Assembly: GCF_041154485.1 (NCBI RefSeq)
Contig: NZ_AP028669.1
Coordinates: forward strand, 2,108,001-2,172,000
Reading direction: 5' to 3'
From: Variovorax sp. V93
GTDB taxonomy: Bacteria > Pseudomonadota > Gammaproteobacteria > Burkholderiales > Burkholderiaceae_C
Length of the DNA: 64,000 bases
Part shown: one piece after another, positions 18,910 through 27,136 of the stretch
Numbering within the stretch: position 1 is the stretch's first letter
How the letters are laid out: every line of letters begins with the position of its first letter
The notes under the pieces: model-generated
Databases searched by the model: none
Told to the model about the DNA's origin: nothing
Seen by the model: only the letters and a program-made list of their open reading frames with translations
Made by a program: the position numbers and the translations under genes

Positions 18910-18938
18910 TTGACAACTGCAACATGGTTGCTGTAAAT
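18910..18938 (+). promoter_or_regulatory. Candidate promoter with inverted repeat in the spacer
   Basis: TTGACA (18910-18915, a perfect -35) is followed after 17 bases by GTAAAT (18933-18938, a weak -10). The spacer contains GCAAC-ATG-GTTGC (18919-18931), a perfect 5-bp inverted repeat that could be an operator. It faces the cpdA-like gene starting at 19007. Confidence 0.45.
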
Positions 18939-18949
18939 CGGCTATTACT

Positions 18950-18970
18950 ATTGAATTGTTTTGTTTCAAT
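18950..18970. repeat. Inverted repeat upstream of the cpdA-like gene
   Basis: ATTGAA (18950-18955) and TTCAAT (18965-18970) form a perfect 6-bp inverted repeat with a 9-base centre. It lies just downstream of the promoter-like pair and could be a regulator site or an early hairpin in the leader. Confidence 0.35.
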
Positions 18971-19006
18971 AATTGCGCAACGACGCGCCTGATTTGAAGG
19001 AGCCCG

Positions 19007-19801
19007 ATGCTCATCGCACAGCTGTCCGATCCGCACATCCGCGCCGAAGGCGAGCTGTACCAGGGCGTTGTCGACTCCAACAGCATGTTTGCCGAAGCGC
19101 TTGCGCACGTGCACGCGCTCGATCGCCGCCCCGATCTGCTGGTGCTCACCGGCGATCTTGTCGACGAGGGCCGCGCCGACGAATACGCGATGGCGCGCAC
19201 GCTGCTCTCGGCCTCGCGCATTCGGTTTCTGGTGATACCCGGCAACCACGACCATCGCGAGCGCTTTCGCGCCGCGTTCAGCGACCAGGCCTACCTGCCC
19301 AAGGCGGGGCCGCTGCACTGGTGCGTGGATGACCACCCGGTGCGCATCATCGGGCTCGACTCATGCGTGGTGGGAAAGCACCACGGCCACATCGACGCCG
19401 AAGGCCTTGCCTGGCTTGCGCGCACGCTGGCCAACGACACGGCCAAGCCCACGCTGCTGATGTTGCACCATCCGCCCTTCACGAGCGGCATTCCCTACAT
19501 GGACGCCTACGGCTGCATGGATGCGCAGCCGCTCGAAGAGGTGGTGCGAAGCGCGCCGAATGTCGAGCTGGTGCTGTGCGGGCACGTGCACCGCACGATG
19601 CTGCGCCGCTGGGGCGGCACGGTGATCTGTTCATGCCCGAGCACCACCACGGAAATCGACCTGCAGCTGCGCGCCGATGCGCCGCCGCAGTCGCACGTGG
19701 GACCGCGCGGCTGCATGCTGCATTTGTGGGACGCGCGGTACGGCATGGTCAGCCACCTGAGCCAGATCGGAGACTTTGCGGGGCCGTACGCGTTTGCCTG
19801 A
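19007..19801 (+). CDS. CpdA-like class III cyclic-nucleotide phosphodiesterase
   Basis: Calcineurin-like metallophosphoesterase, 264 aa, cytosolic. All metal-binding motifs are present in order: SDPHI at the N-terminus, LTGDLVDEG, GNHDHRE, LHHPP and CGHVHR. These and the length match the 3',5'-cyclic AMP phosphodiesterase group (CpdA). A GAAGGAG ribosome site lies upstream of the ATG. It is convergent with the kinase gene (18-base gap), so it is transcribed alone. Some members of the group act on other phosphodiesters; activity on cAMP is inferred. Confidence 0.82.
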   Translation: MLIAQLSDPHIRAEGELYQGVVDSNSMFAEALAHVHALDRRPDLLVLTGDLVDEGRADEYAMARTLLSASRIRFLVIPGNHDHRERFRAAFSDQAYLPKAGPLHWCVDDHPVRIIGLDSCVVGKHHGHIDAEGLAWLARTLANDTAKPTLLMLHHPPFTSGIPYMDAYGCMDAQPLEEVVRSAPNVELVLCGHVHRTMLRRWGGTVICSCPSTTTEIDLQLRADAPPQSHVGPRGCMLHLWDARYGMVSHLSQIGDFAGPYAFA

Positions 19802-19819
19802 ACAACGCGCCTTGCGCGT

Positions 19820-21172
19820 TCACGCGAGCGGGGCGCTGTCCGCATCGCCATGCAGCAGCCGCTCGAACACGTCGTGGGCGCCCATCTGGCCACCCTTGAG
19901 CATGATCTCCATGCCGTCGAGCGCGGCGTCGTCGCTGTGCACACGGCAGAGCGATGCGCCGGCGCCCATGTCGGCCGCGTAGGAGAGCCCCCAGGCATCG
20001 AGCGCCTGCACGGCGTGGCTCGAGGTGTCGCCGCCGGCAATGCCGATGCGCTGCAGCGGCGCCATGGCCAGCACCTTTGCCAGCAAGTCTCCGCCGGCGC
20101 GCGAGAGGGCCTGGGCGTCGACCGTGTTGTCGCCCTCGGTGGGCGCCGGTTCGGCGGGCCGGGTGCAGGCCAGCATGCTGCGGCCGCGCGCGAGTCCTTG
20201 CGCGATGTCGCGGGCATGCTGCTCCAGCGTGGCCGTGTCGCGTTGCGCGAGCCGGGGCGCATCGAGCCACACGGTGTCGAACGAGCGTGCCGCCGCCACC
20301 TGGCGCGCGGTGACGGGCGAGAGACTGCCGGCAAGCACCAGCACCGGGCCGCGCGCTGGACCCATACGGCGTTGGTCGGCTTGCGCATCGGCTCGCGTGC
20401 CGAGTGCGCCGGCCAGCGCATCGACCACGCTGCTCGGGCCCACGGCCAGCAGCGTGGTGCGCCGGGCCTGTGACCACACCACTTGGCCGATGGCCGCGAG
20501 CTGCGAGGCATCGGCCACGTCGAACAGCACGGCCTCGGTGTTGCCGGCATCCGGGCGCAGCGCGCGCTGCAGCGCCTCGCCAAGCGCCTGCGGCCCGTGC
20601 GAGGCGGCCGTGAAAGGAATGGAGCGCACACCGGCCAGGCCCTGCTTGGCCAGGTGCAGCCTCAGGTCTGCCTCATGCATTGGCGTGACCGGGTGCCGGC
20701 TCATCGTCGGATGGCGGTCGATGCGGAACACCTCGCCGCCCGCGCCGGCCGCGGCGAACAGGTTGCCGAACAGGCAGTGCCGGCCGATGTTGGGCTGGCC
20801 GCCGACGATGGCGGTCCAGGGCTGTTCGACGGCGCCGCGCAGCGCGCGCACGGCCGCGCCGATGGAGCCGATGTGCGGCGCGCTGTCGAAGGTGGAGCAG
20901 GTCTTGTAGTGCAGCACGCGCGCGCCGAGCGAGCGGAACAGCGCGGCGACCGGGGCGAGCTCGGCCTGCATGGCTTCGGGCGCCATGGCGCGGGCGGCGC
21001 CCGCGATGCCCAGCACGTCGAGCGGCCCGGCCTGCGCGAGCCGCGCGGCGTCGGGCGTCTTCAGGAACAGCAGGGTGCGCAGGCCGGCGCGCGCGGCGGT
21101 GCCGAGGGTGTCGGTGGCGCCGGTGAAATCGTCGCCGTAGTAGACGATGGCCGGCGCTTGCGTGGCGGGCAT
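19820..21172 (-). CDS. Four-carbon acid sugar kinase family protein (DUF1537; OiaK/DtnK-like)
   Basis: ATP-dependent sugar-acid kinase, 450 aa. The N-terminal substrate domain opens with IVYYGDDFTGATDTLG, the family's signature DDFTGA. The C-terminal nucleotide domain has LVLAGSLSPVT and IAGGDTSSHAV. Characterised relatives phosphorylate threonate, erythronate, or 3-oxo-isoapionate (OiaK). Its ATG overlaps the stop of the RuBisCO-like gene (TGATG). Co-occurrence of a DUF1537 kinase with a RuBisCO-like protein is known from the oxidative apionate/isoapionate routes, where the kinase makes the phosphorylated keto-acid on which the RuBisCO-like enzyme acts. The substrate here is not proven. Confidence 0.85.
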   Translation of the reverse strand: MPATQAPAIVYYGDDFTGATDTLGTAARAGLRTLLFLKTPDAARLAQAGPLDVLGIAGAARAMAPEAMQAELAPVAALFRSLGARVLHYKTCSTFDSAPHIGSIGAAVRALRGAVEQPWTAIVGGQPNIGRHCLFGNLFAAAGAGGEVFRIDRHPTMSRHPVTPMHEADLRLHLAKQGLAGVRSIPFTAASHGPQALGEALQRALRPDAGNTEAVLFDVADASQLAAIGQVVWSQARRTTLLAVGPSSVVDALAGALGTRADAQADQRRMGPARGPVLVLAGSLSPVTARQVAAARSFDTVWLDAPRLAQRDTATLEQHARDIAQGLARGRSMLACTRPAEPAPTEGDNTVDAQALSRAGGDLLAKVLAMAPLQRIGIAGGDTSSHAVQALDAWGLSYAADMGAGASLCRVHSDDAALDGMEIMLKGGQMGAHDVFERLLHGDADSAPLA

Positions 21173-22443
21173 CACGGCTTGCCGAAGAAGGCCAGCGCGC
21201 GCGCCAGCTCGGGTGCGCCGCGGGCGGCTTCTTGCAGCGCGGTGCCGGCGCATACGGCCGACCAGGCCTGGCGGATGCTGGTGACGCCGGCCGCCGCGCC
21301 GTCGGGATGCGCGAGGATGCCGCCGCCGGCCATGAAGAGCAGGTCGTCGCTGCCGATGGCGGCCCAGGTGGCAGGCACGGTGCCGGCCCACTGGCCCGAC
21401 GAAAAGGCCGGCATCACGCGGTCGTCGGCGGCATCGGTCAAAGGCGTGAAGCAGTCGCGCGCCGATTCGATGACCTCGCTGTCGGGCTGCGAGAACTTGC
21501 CCTGCAGGCCGTGCACGTGCATGTGGTCGACGCCCGCGAGCCGCCAGAGCGTTTGGTAGGCCTGGAACGAAATGCCCAGCAACGGATGGCGCGACAGCGC
21601 ACCGTAGCCGTTGCGGTGGCCGTGCAGCGCCAGGCCGGTGTGGCGGCGCAGGGTCTGCATGCCCGAATGGCCGCACCAGTTGAGGCTGGCCATGACGCAC
21701 GATCCGCCTTCGCGCTCGACCAGGTCGGCATGCCGCTTCATCGCGTCGGTCTCGTCGGTGATGTTGAAGGCCACCATCACGTGCTTGCCGGTGCGCTCCT
21801 GGTGTGCGCGCACCGCGGCCATCACGGCGGGCACGCGCTCGGCAAGCGGTGCATGCGCGGGGTTGGCGCAGACTTCGTCGTCCTTGATGAAGTCGACGCC
21901 CGCGGCGCAGAGCCTGGCGACCAGTGCGGCGGTCTCGCCGGCGGACAGCCCCACGTTGGGCTTGATGATGGTGCCGACCAGCGCGCCGCTGGCCACGCCG
22001 GTGGCGCGCCGCGTGCCCGCGATGCCGGCGCGCGGCATTTCGAACTGCCCGCGGTAGGCGGCAGGCAGCTGCAGCGATTCGAGCCGCAGGCCCGTGACTT
22101 CGCCCAGGTCGTAGAGGTTGCCCGACACCGTGGCCGCGAGCGTCGGCAGGTTGGCGCCGATGTTCGCTGAGGGAAACGAGATGTCGACGTGCGCACGCCG
22201 CCAGGGGCCGCGCGCGCGCTTGCGTTCGAGCAGGGCGTTGGGCAGGCTCGGCGCCTCGGCCGGTGCCAGCTCGGTGATCGCCTCGACGGTGGCGCGCGCG
22301 CGTTGGCGCAGCGCGTCGGTCTCGCCCTCGACGCGCGTGAAGGTGCCGCACGATTGCTCGCCGGCCATTACCTCGGCCACGGCGGCCAGGTCCAGCGGCG
22401 TTTCGACGAGGTAGCGCGCGCGGATGCGTTCGGTCACGTTCAC
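21172..22443 (-). CDS. RuBisCO-like protein (form IV large-subunit homologue)
   Basis: A 423-aa member of the RuBisCO large-subunit superfamily. Active-site elements line up with true RuBisCO: TIIKPNVGLS (K161, equivalent to the catalytic base), FIKDDE (K187 as carbamylated lysine, D189 and E190 as Mg ligands), LHGHRNGYGAL (H276, R277) and a loop-6-like HGLQGKF (K316). All key residues are kept, unlike many form IV proteins, but the sequence around them is not that of a CO2-fixing enzyme. With a DUF1537 kinase downstream and a TRAP transporter upstream it most resembles the 3-oxo-isoapionate-4-phosphate transcarboxylase/hydrolase or decarboxylase types (OiaX/OiaC). It overlaps both neighbours by 1-4 bases. 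The reaction is inferred from context. Confidence 0.85.
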   Translation of the reverse strand: MNVTERIRARYLVETPLDLAAVAEVMAGEQSCGTFTRVEGETDALRQRARATVEAITELAPAEAPSLPNALLERKRARGPWRRAHVDISFPSANIGANLPTLAATVSGNLYDLGEVTGLRLESLQLPAAYRGQFEMPRAGIAGTRRATGVASGALVGTIIKPNVGLSAGETAALVARLCAAGVDFIKDDEVCANPAHAPLAERVPAVMAAVRAHQERTGKHVMVAFNITDETDAMKRHADLVEREGGSCVMASLNWCGHSGMQTLRRHTGLALHGHRNGYGALSRHPLLGISFQAYQTLWRLAGVDHMHVHGLQGKFSQPDSEVIESARDCFTPLTDAADDRVMPAFSSGQWAGTVPATWAAIGSDDLLFMAGGGILAHPDGAAAGVTSIRQAWSAVCAGTALQEAARGAPELARALAFFGKP

Positions 22444-22979
22444 AGCTTGCTCAGGTCAGGGAAGGGCCGCACCGGCTCGCTGCCGTCCCAGCCCTCGGAG
22501 GCGCTGCGGATCAGGTCGAACATCTTGCCCTTGGGCCCCGCCACTTCGGACAGTTCGATCACCGTGCCCGGGTGGTACTCGGTGTCGAAGTAGATGAAGC
22601 GGCCGCGCTCGCCCACTTCGCCGCTCATCACCGGCTTGAAGCCCTGCGCGGTGAGGCGCGCGAGGTCGGCGTCGTAGTCGGCCGTCCAGTACGCGACGTG
22701 CTGCAGCCCGGTGCGGCCGGCCTGGAGGAAATCGCGGTACATCGAAGGCACGTCGTTGCGCGTCTGGATCAGCTCGACCTGCACATAGCCCGAGTTGGCC
22801 AGCGCCACCGAGTTGTGGGGCTCGTGCGCCTCGCCGTTGTAGCGGTAGTTCTTGATCGGCACCCTGGGGTTGTAGAACCAGGGGCCCACGCCCAGCGTGG
22901 TACTCCAGTAGTCCATGGCGGCCTCGATGTCGTGCACGACATAGCCCAGCTGGCGGATCTCGCCGAGGAATCGACTCAT
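22440..22979 (-). CDS. VOC-family metalloenzyme (glyoxalase-like)
   Basis: A 179-aa protein with two beta-alpha-beta-beta-beta units. Candidate metal ligands are the histidine of GYVVHDIEAA (about 17), GLQHVAYW (about 93) and the glutamate of HPGTVIELSE (about 142), an arrangement like methylmalonyl-CoA epimerase and other lyase/epimerase VOC members. Its stop overlaps the ATG of the RuBisCO-like gene (ATGA), so it is made in step with it. A likely job is epimerisation or isomerisation of a pathway keto-acid. No specific substrate can be named. Confidence 0.75.
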   Translation of the reverse strand: MSRFLGEIRQLGYVVHDIEAAMDYWSTTLGVGPWFYNPRVPIKNYRYNGEAHEPHNSVALANSGYVQVELIQTRNDVPSMYRDFLQAGRTGLQHVAYWTADYDADLARLTAQGFKPVMSGEVGERGRFIYFDTEYHPGTVIELSEVAGPKGKMFDLIRSASEGWDGSEPVRPFPDLSKL

Positions 22980-23016
22980 TGCGGTTGGCTCCGTTGATGT
23001 GAGTGTGTTGTTGTGG

Positions 23017-24912
23017 TCAGAACTTGAGAAAACCGGTCGAGAACCACGGGAACGCGGCCACGATCACCAGGCCCACCAGCATCGCGGCGATGTAGCCCCA
23101 GATGTGCTTGATGCCCTCGTCGGGGTTGACCTTGCTGACGGCGCAGGCACCGTAGTAGCCCACGCCGAAGGGCGGCGCGAACAGGCCGATGCCCATCGCG
23201 AAGATCACCACCATGGCGTAGTGCACCTCGTGCACGCCTGCGGCCTTGGCAATGGGAAACAGCAGCGGCCCGAACAGCACGATGGCCGGAATGCCCTCGA
23301 GCACGCTGCCCAGCACGATGAAGGCCACGATCGACACGGCCAGGAAGCCGTAGGCGCCGCCCGGCAGCGCGCCCATGACGCGCGCCAGGTCCTGCGAGAA
23401 GCCCGACTGCGTGAGGCCCCAGGCCATGGCCGTGGCACAGCCGACGATGAAGATGATGGCGCCCGAGAGCGAGGCCGTGTCGACCAGCATCGGCTTGAGC
23501 CGCTTCCAGTCGAACTGCCGGTACACGAAGAGCCCGACGATGGCCGAGTAGACGATGCCGATGGTCGACACCTCGGTGGCCGTGGCCACGCCCTCGACCA
23601 CGGCGGCGCGGATCACGAAGGGCAGCAGCACCGCGGGCAGCGCGACCAGCAGCAGCTTGCCGATCTCGCGCTTGCTGTGGCGCGCAACGCCGCTCAGGTC
23701 TTCGCGCCGGTAGCGCCACCACACCACCACGCACAGCGCGGCGCCCAGCACCACGGCCGGCAGCAGCCCGCCCGTGAACAGCGCGGCAATCGAAATGCCC
23801 GTGACCGAGCCGATGGTGATGAGCACGATCGACGGCGGAATGGTCTCGGTCTGCGCGCCGGTGGCCGACAGCAGCGCGACCAGGTCGCCGGGCTTGGCGC
23901 CGCGCTTGACCATCTCGGGGAACAGCACGGGCGCAATGGCGGCCATGTCGGCGATCTTGGAACCCGAGATGCCCGACACCAGGTACATCGCGCCAATCAG
24001 CACATACGACAAGCCGCCGCGCACGTGTCCCAGCAGGCTCGCAAGGAACTGGATCATGGCGCGCGCCATGCCCGTCATCTCGATCAGCGCGCCCAGGAAG
24101 ATGAAGAGCGGCACCGCGAGCAGGATCAGGTGCGACATGCCTTCGTCGAGCCGCCCCACCATCACCAGGAGCGGCGTGCGCGTGGTGAGTGCCAGGTAGC
24201 CGAAGGTGGCCAGCGCGAACGAGAACGCGATGGGCACGCCCGAGAGCACGGTGGCCGCCACCACCACCACGAAGAAGATCACCAGGTTGAACTTGCCGAG
24301 CGTCGCGAACAGCGGCGCCGCCAGCCAGAAGGCCGCCACCAGCGCGCCCATGCCGAGCATCGCGACCGCGATCTGCCGCCCGGTGCACACGCGCACCAGG
24401 CGCAGCAGCGCCATCGCCAGCATGATGCCGATGCCCGCCGGAATGGCCGCGGCGCGCCAGGCGTTGCTGATCTCCAGCGCGGGCGTGACGATGAACGACT
24501 CCTCGTGCGCATAGTCGATCGAGGGCCAGATGATCAGCACCAGGAATGCGACCGAGGCCGCGATGGCAAAGGCGTCGAGCATGGCGCGCGTCGATGGCTG
24601 CACCTTCTGCAGCAGCGCCGTCATGCGCATGTGCTCGCCCCGCCGCAGCGCCACCACCGCGCCCAGCATCGAGAGCCACAGGAAGAGGATCGACGCGAGT
24701 TCGTCCGACCACACCAGCGGTGCATGGAACACATAGCGCGACACCACGCCCGCGAACAGCACGCAGATCTCGGCCAGCACCAGCAGCGCGGCCACGGCTT
24801 CGACCACGCCGCCCAGCACGCGGTCGGCGCGCCCGGCCAGGCCGCTCAGCGCGTTGGCGGATGGTCCGGCGCCCACGAACGGGGCCGCCTCGAAAGTGGA
24901 TTCATGCACCAT
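23017..24912 (-). CDS. Fused TRAP transporter permease (DctQ-DctM)
   Basis: A 631-aa inner-membrane permease. The first about 180 residues are the small four-helix DctQ unit (VVSRYVFHAPLVWSDELA). The rest is the large DctM unit with GVPIAFSFALATFGYLAL, LFIFLGALIEMTGMA, YLVSGISGSKIADMAAIAP and ETIPPSIVLI, all classic DctM blocks. Natural QM fusions are a known TRAP variant. It lies 6 bases downstream of dctP and 37 bases upstream of the VOC gene, so it is part of the same operon. It would import an organic or sugar acid using a sodium gradient. Confidence 0.93.
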   Translation of the reverse strand: MVHESTFEAAPFVGAGPSANALSGLAGRADRVLGGVVEAVAALLVLAEICVLFAGVVSRYVFHAPLVWSDELASILFLWLSMLGAVVALRRGEHMRMTALLQKVQPSTRAMLDAFAIAASVAFLVLIIWPSIDYAHEESFIVTPALEISNAWRAAAIPAGIGIMLAMALLRLVRVCTGRQIAVAMLGMGALVAAFWLAAPLFATLGKFNLVIFFVVVVAATVLSGVPIAFSFALATFGYLALTTRTPLLVMVGRLDEGMSHLILLAVPLFIFLGALIEMTGMARAMIQFLASLLGHVRGGLSYVLIGAMYLVSGISGSKIADMAAIAPVLFPEMVKRGAKPGDLVALLSATGAQTETIPPSIVLITIGSVTGISIAALFTGGLLPAVVLGAALCVVVWWRYRREDLSGVARHSKREIGKLLLVALPAVLLPFVIRAAVVEGVATATEVSTIGIVYSAIVGLFVYRQFDWKRLKPMLVDTASLSGAIIFIVGCATAMAWGLTQSGFSQDLARVMGALPGGAYGFLAVSIVAFIVLGSVLEGIPAIVLFGPLLFPIAKAAGVHEVHYAMVVIFAMGIGLFAPPFGVGYYGACAVSKVNPDEGIKHIWGYIAAMLVGLVIVAAFPWFSTGFLKF

Positions 24913-24918
24913 GGACGC

Positions 24919-25938
24919 TCAGGCCAGCTTGCCGACGGCGCCTTCGAGCAGCGCCCACGCCTCGGGGCCGAAGCGGCCTTTCCACTCGCCGTAGAAGCCC
25001 GATTCGCGCAGCTTGGCGCGAAAGCTCTCGGCCACCGGGCGGTTGATGCTGAGACCCTTGGCCTGCAGGTCGCCGACCACCGATTCATTGAGTTTCTTGA
25101 TGTCTTCGCGCTGCTGCATGCCGGCGTCGTTGATCGCGCGCGCCACGATGGTCTTGAGGTCGTCGGGCAATGCTTCCCAGGCGCGGCCGTTGGCAACGAA
25201 CCAGTAGCCGTCCCAGATGTGGTTGGTGAGCGAGCAGAACTTCTGTACCTCGAACAGCTTGGCCACCTGGATGATCGGCAGCGGATTTTCCTGCGCATCG
25301 ACGATCTTGGTCTGCAGCGCGGAATACACCTCGCTGAACTGCAGGCTCGCGGGCGCGGCGCCCAGGCCCTTGAACATCGAGATCGACAGCGGGCTCACGG
25401 GCACGCGGATCTTCAGGCCGTCCATGTCCTTGGCATTGGTGACCGGCGCCTTGCTGCTGGTGGTCTGGCGAAAGCCGTTGTCCCACATCTTCTCGAAGGC
25501 GTAGAGGCGCGACTTGGCAATGGCGCCGCGCACATGGGCGCCGAGCTTGCCGTCCATCGCGCCCCACACCTGGCCGTAGTCGTTGAACGCGAAGCCCACC
25601 GCGTTGATGGCGGCCACCGGCACCAGCGTGGCAATCACCAGTGCCGAGGGCGTGAAGAACTCGATGCCGCCCGAGCGCACCTGCGCCAGCATGTCGGTGT
25701 CGCCGCCGAGCTGGTTGTTGGGGAAGATCTTGATCTCGACCCGGCCCTTGCTTTCCTTGGCAATGCGGTCGGCCGCCTCCTGCGCGCGGATGTTCAGCGG
25801 ATGGCTGAGCGGCAGGTTGTTGCCGTACTTGTACGAGAACTCCGCGGCGCGCGCGATGCGCGGCACGGCCGACACGATGCCGGCGGCGGGGAGGGCGGAA
25901 AGCGTGCGCAAGGCACTGCGGCGGGTCAGCAAGGTCAT
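24919..25938 (-). CDS. dctP: TRAP transporter substrate-binding protein (DctP)
   Basis: A 339-aa periplasmic receptor. A twin-arginine-like signal (TRRSALRTL, cleavage near ARAAE) leads into a DctP domain with EIKIFPNNQLGGDTDML, the conserved arginine region GLKIRVPVSP (anchors the substrate carboxylate) and LSEVY-type block SLQFSEVYSALQT. The ATG at 25938 was chosen over an upstream start at 25989 because it directly precedes the signal peptide. It is the first gene of the operon and diverges from the LacI regulator. The ligand is presumably the sugar acid processed by the kinase and RuBisCO-like protein. Confidence 0.92.
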   Translation of the reverse strand: MTLLTRRSALRTLSALPAAGIVSAVPRIARAAEFSYKYGNNLPLSHPLNIRAQEAADRIAKESKGRVEIKIFPNNQLGGDTDMLAQVRSGGIEFFTPSALVIATLVPVAAINAVGFAFNDYGQVWGAMDGKLGAHVRGAIAKSRLYAFEKMWDNGFRQTTSSKAPVTNAKDMDGLKIRVPVSPLSISMFKGLGAAPASLQFSEVYSALQTKIVDAQENPLPIIQVAKLFEVQKFCSLTNHIWDGYWFVANGRAWEALPDDLKTIVARAINDAGMQQREDIKKLNESVVGDLQAKGLSINRPVAESFRAKLRESGFYGEWKGRFGPEAWALLEGAVGKLA

Positions 25939-25968
25939 GTTTTGTCTCCAGGATCTTCGGAATGCGGT

Positions 25969-26024
25969 TGATGCAATCTGATGCACCATTGGATTCGAGC
26001 CACAGCGAAGATAAAAGGATGCAT
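25969..26024. promoter_or_regulatory. Repeated GATGCA elements in the dctP/lacI divergent region
   Basis: TGATGCA occurs at 25969-25975 and 25979-25985, one helical turn apart, and a palindromic ATGCAT lies at 26019-26024 within GGATGCATGATCC. The 123-base region separates dctP from the LacI-type gene. The repeats are plausible binding sites for that regulator, but I cannot exclude chance. Confidence 0.35.
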
Positions 26025-26061
26025 GATCCGGGTCAAACTCGATCTTGATGGTTTTTGATGT

Positions 26062-27111
26062 ATGCGGGATAACCCTTCAACCGATGCGCGGCGCGCCCGC
26101 GTGGTCGACATCGCACGGGCCGCGCAGGTGTCGACCGCTACCGTCGACCGCGTGCTCAACCGCCGCCCCGGCGTGCGCGACGCCACGGTGCAGCGCGTGC
26201 TCAAGGCCGCGGGCGAGCTCGACTACCTGCCGGGCCCCGAGCTCTATGCCGCGCTCACGCCGCCGCCGCTCAGGCTGGTGTTCCTGCTGCCGGCCGGCAC
26301 CAACCGCTTCATCCGCATGCTGGGCGACATGGTGGGCTATTCGCAGGAGCACTGGGCGCCGTTCAACGTGCAGTGCCGCACGGTGTTCATCGAGAGCTTC
26401 AACCCGCACGAGCTGGCCGATGCACTGCGCCGCCATGGCCAGCGCTGCGACGGCATCGCGATGATGGCGCTGGAGCACCCGGCGGTGCGCGAGGCGGTGG
26501 CGGCGCTGGCGGCGCGCGGGCTGCCGGTGGTCACGCTGATCTCCGACCTGTCGAACTCGGAGCGCGCCGCCTTCGTGGGGCTGGACAACCGCGCGGCCGG
26601 CCGCACCGCGGGCTACCTGATCGGCCGCTTCATCGGCGCGCGCGCTGCGAAGGTCGCGCTCATCGCGGGCAGCCTGAGCTACAAGGCCCACGAGGAGCGC
26701 GAAGCCGGCTTCCTGCACGTGATCGACGAGATGTTCCCGCGGCTCGAAGTGGTGGGCCTGCGCGAAGGCCAGGACGATGCGGGCAAGAACTACCGCCAGA
26801 CGCGCGCGCTGCTGGAGCAATACCCCGACATGGGTGGCATCTACAACATCGGCGGCGCATCCGACGGCGTGGCGCGCGCGCTGAAGGAGGCGGGGCGCGA
26901 GCAGAAGGTGGTGTTCATCGGGCACGGGCTCACGCCCGACACGCGCACGCTGCTGATCGACGGCAGCATGGATGCGGTGATCACGCAGAGCCCGCACACC
27001 ACGCTGATGAACTGCGTGCGCATCTTCGCCAACCTGCGCGACGGGCGCGACGCGCTCAGCGGCGTGGAAACCACCCGCAGCCAGGTGATCTTTCGCGAGA
27101 ACCTTCCTTAG
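26062..27111 (+). CDS. LacI-family transcriptional regulator
   Basis: A 349-aa repressor. The N-terminal helix-turn-helix reads VVDIARAAQVSTATVDRVLN (about residues 14-33), with the hinge region LDYLPGPELY. The C-terminal periplasmic-binding-type domain includes GIAMMALEHPAVREAV and GGIYNIGGASDGVARAL, resembling the pentose/polyol branch. The ligand is probably the transported sugar acid or a derivative. It faces away from dctP across a 123-base region with repeated GATGCA elements and probably controls that operon and itself. Its 3' end is 25 bases from the convergent aldolase gene. Confidence 0.9.
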   Translation: MRDNPSTDARRARVVDIARAAQVSTATVDRVLNRRPGVRDATVQRVLKAAGELDYLPGPELYAALTPPPLRLVFLLPAGTNRFIRMLGDMVGYSQEHWAPFNVQCRTVFIESFNPHELADALRRHGQRCDGIAMMALEHPAVREAVAALAARGLPVVTLISDLSNSERAAFVGLDNRAAGRTAGYLIGRFIGARAAKVALIAGSLSYKAHEEREAGFLHVIDEMFPRLEVVGLREGQDDAGKNYRQTRALLEQYPDMGGIYNIGGASDGVARALKEAGREQKVVFIGHGLTPDTRTLLIDGSMDAVITQSPHTTLMNCVRIFANLRDGRDALSGVETTRSQVIFRENLP

Positions 27112-27136
27112 GTTCGTCTCGCGACGAGGCCTTCGT

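Larger units (their letters stand above)
18669..19006. other. Intergenic region between the gfc operon and the cpdA-like gene
   Basis: This is 338 bases between divergent genes, with no supported coding sequence. The half near the phosphodiesterase is A+T-rich and holds a promoter-like pair and two inverted repeats, listed separately. The half near gfcA is G+C-rich and should carry the gfc promoter, but I see no clear hexamers there. Confidence 0.5.

Noticed and set aside
22999..25971. A 990-codon open frame on the plus strand opposite the TRAP genes
   Set aside because: His/Arg/Gly-rich, no recognisable domain; it is the antisense shadow of well-supported dctQM and dctP in high-G+C DNA.
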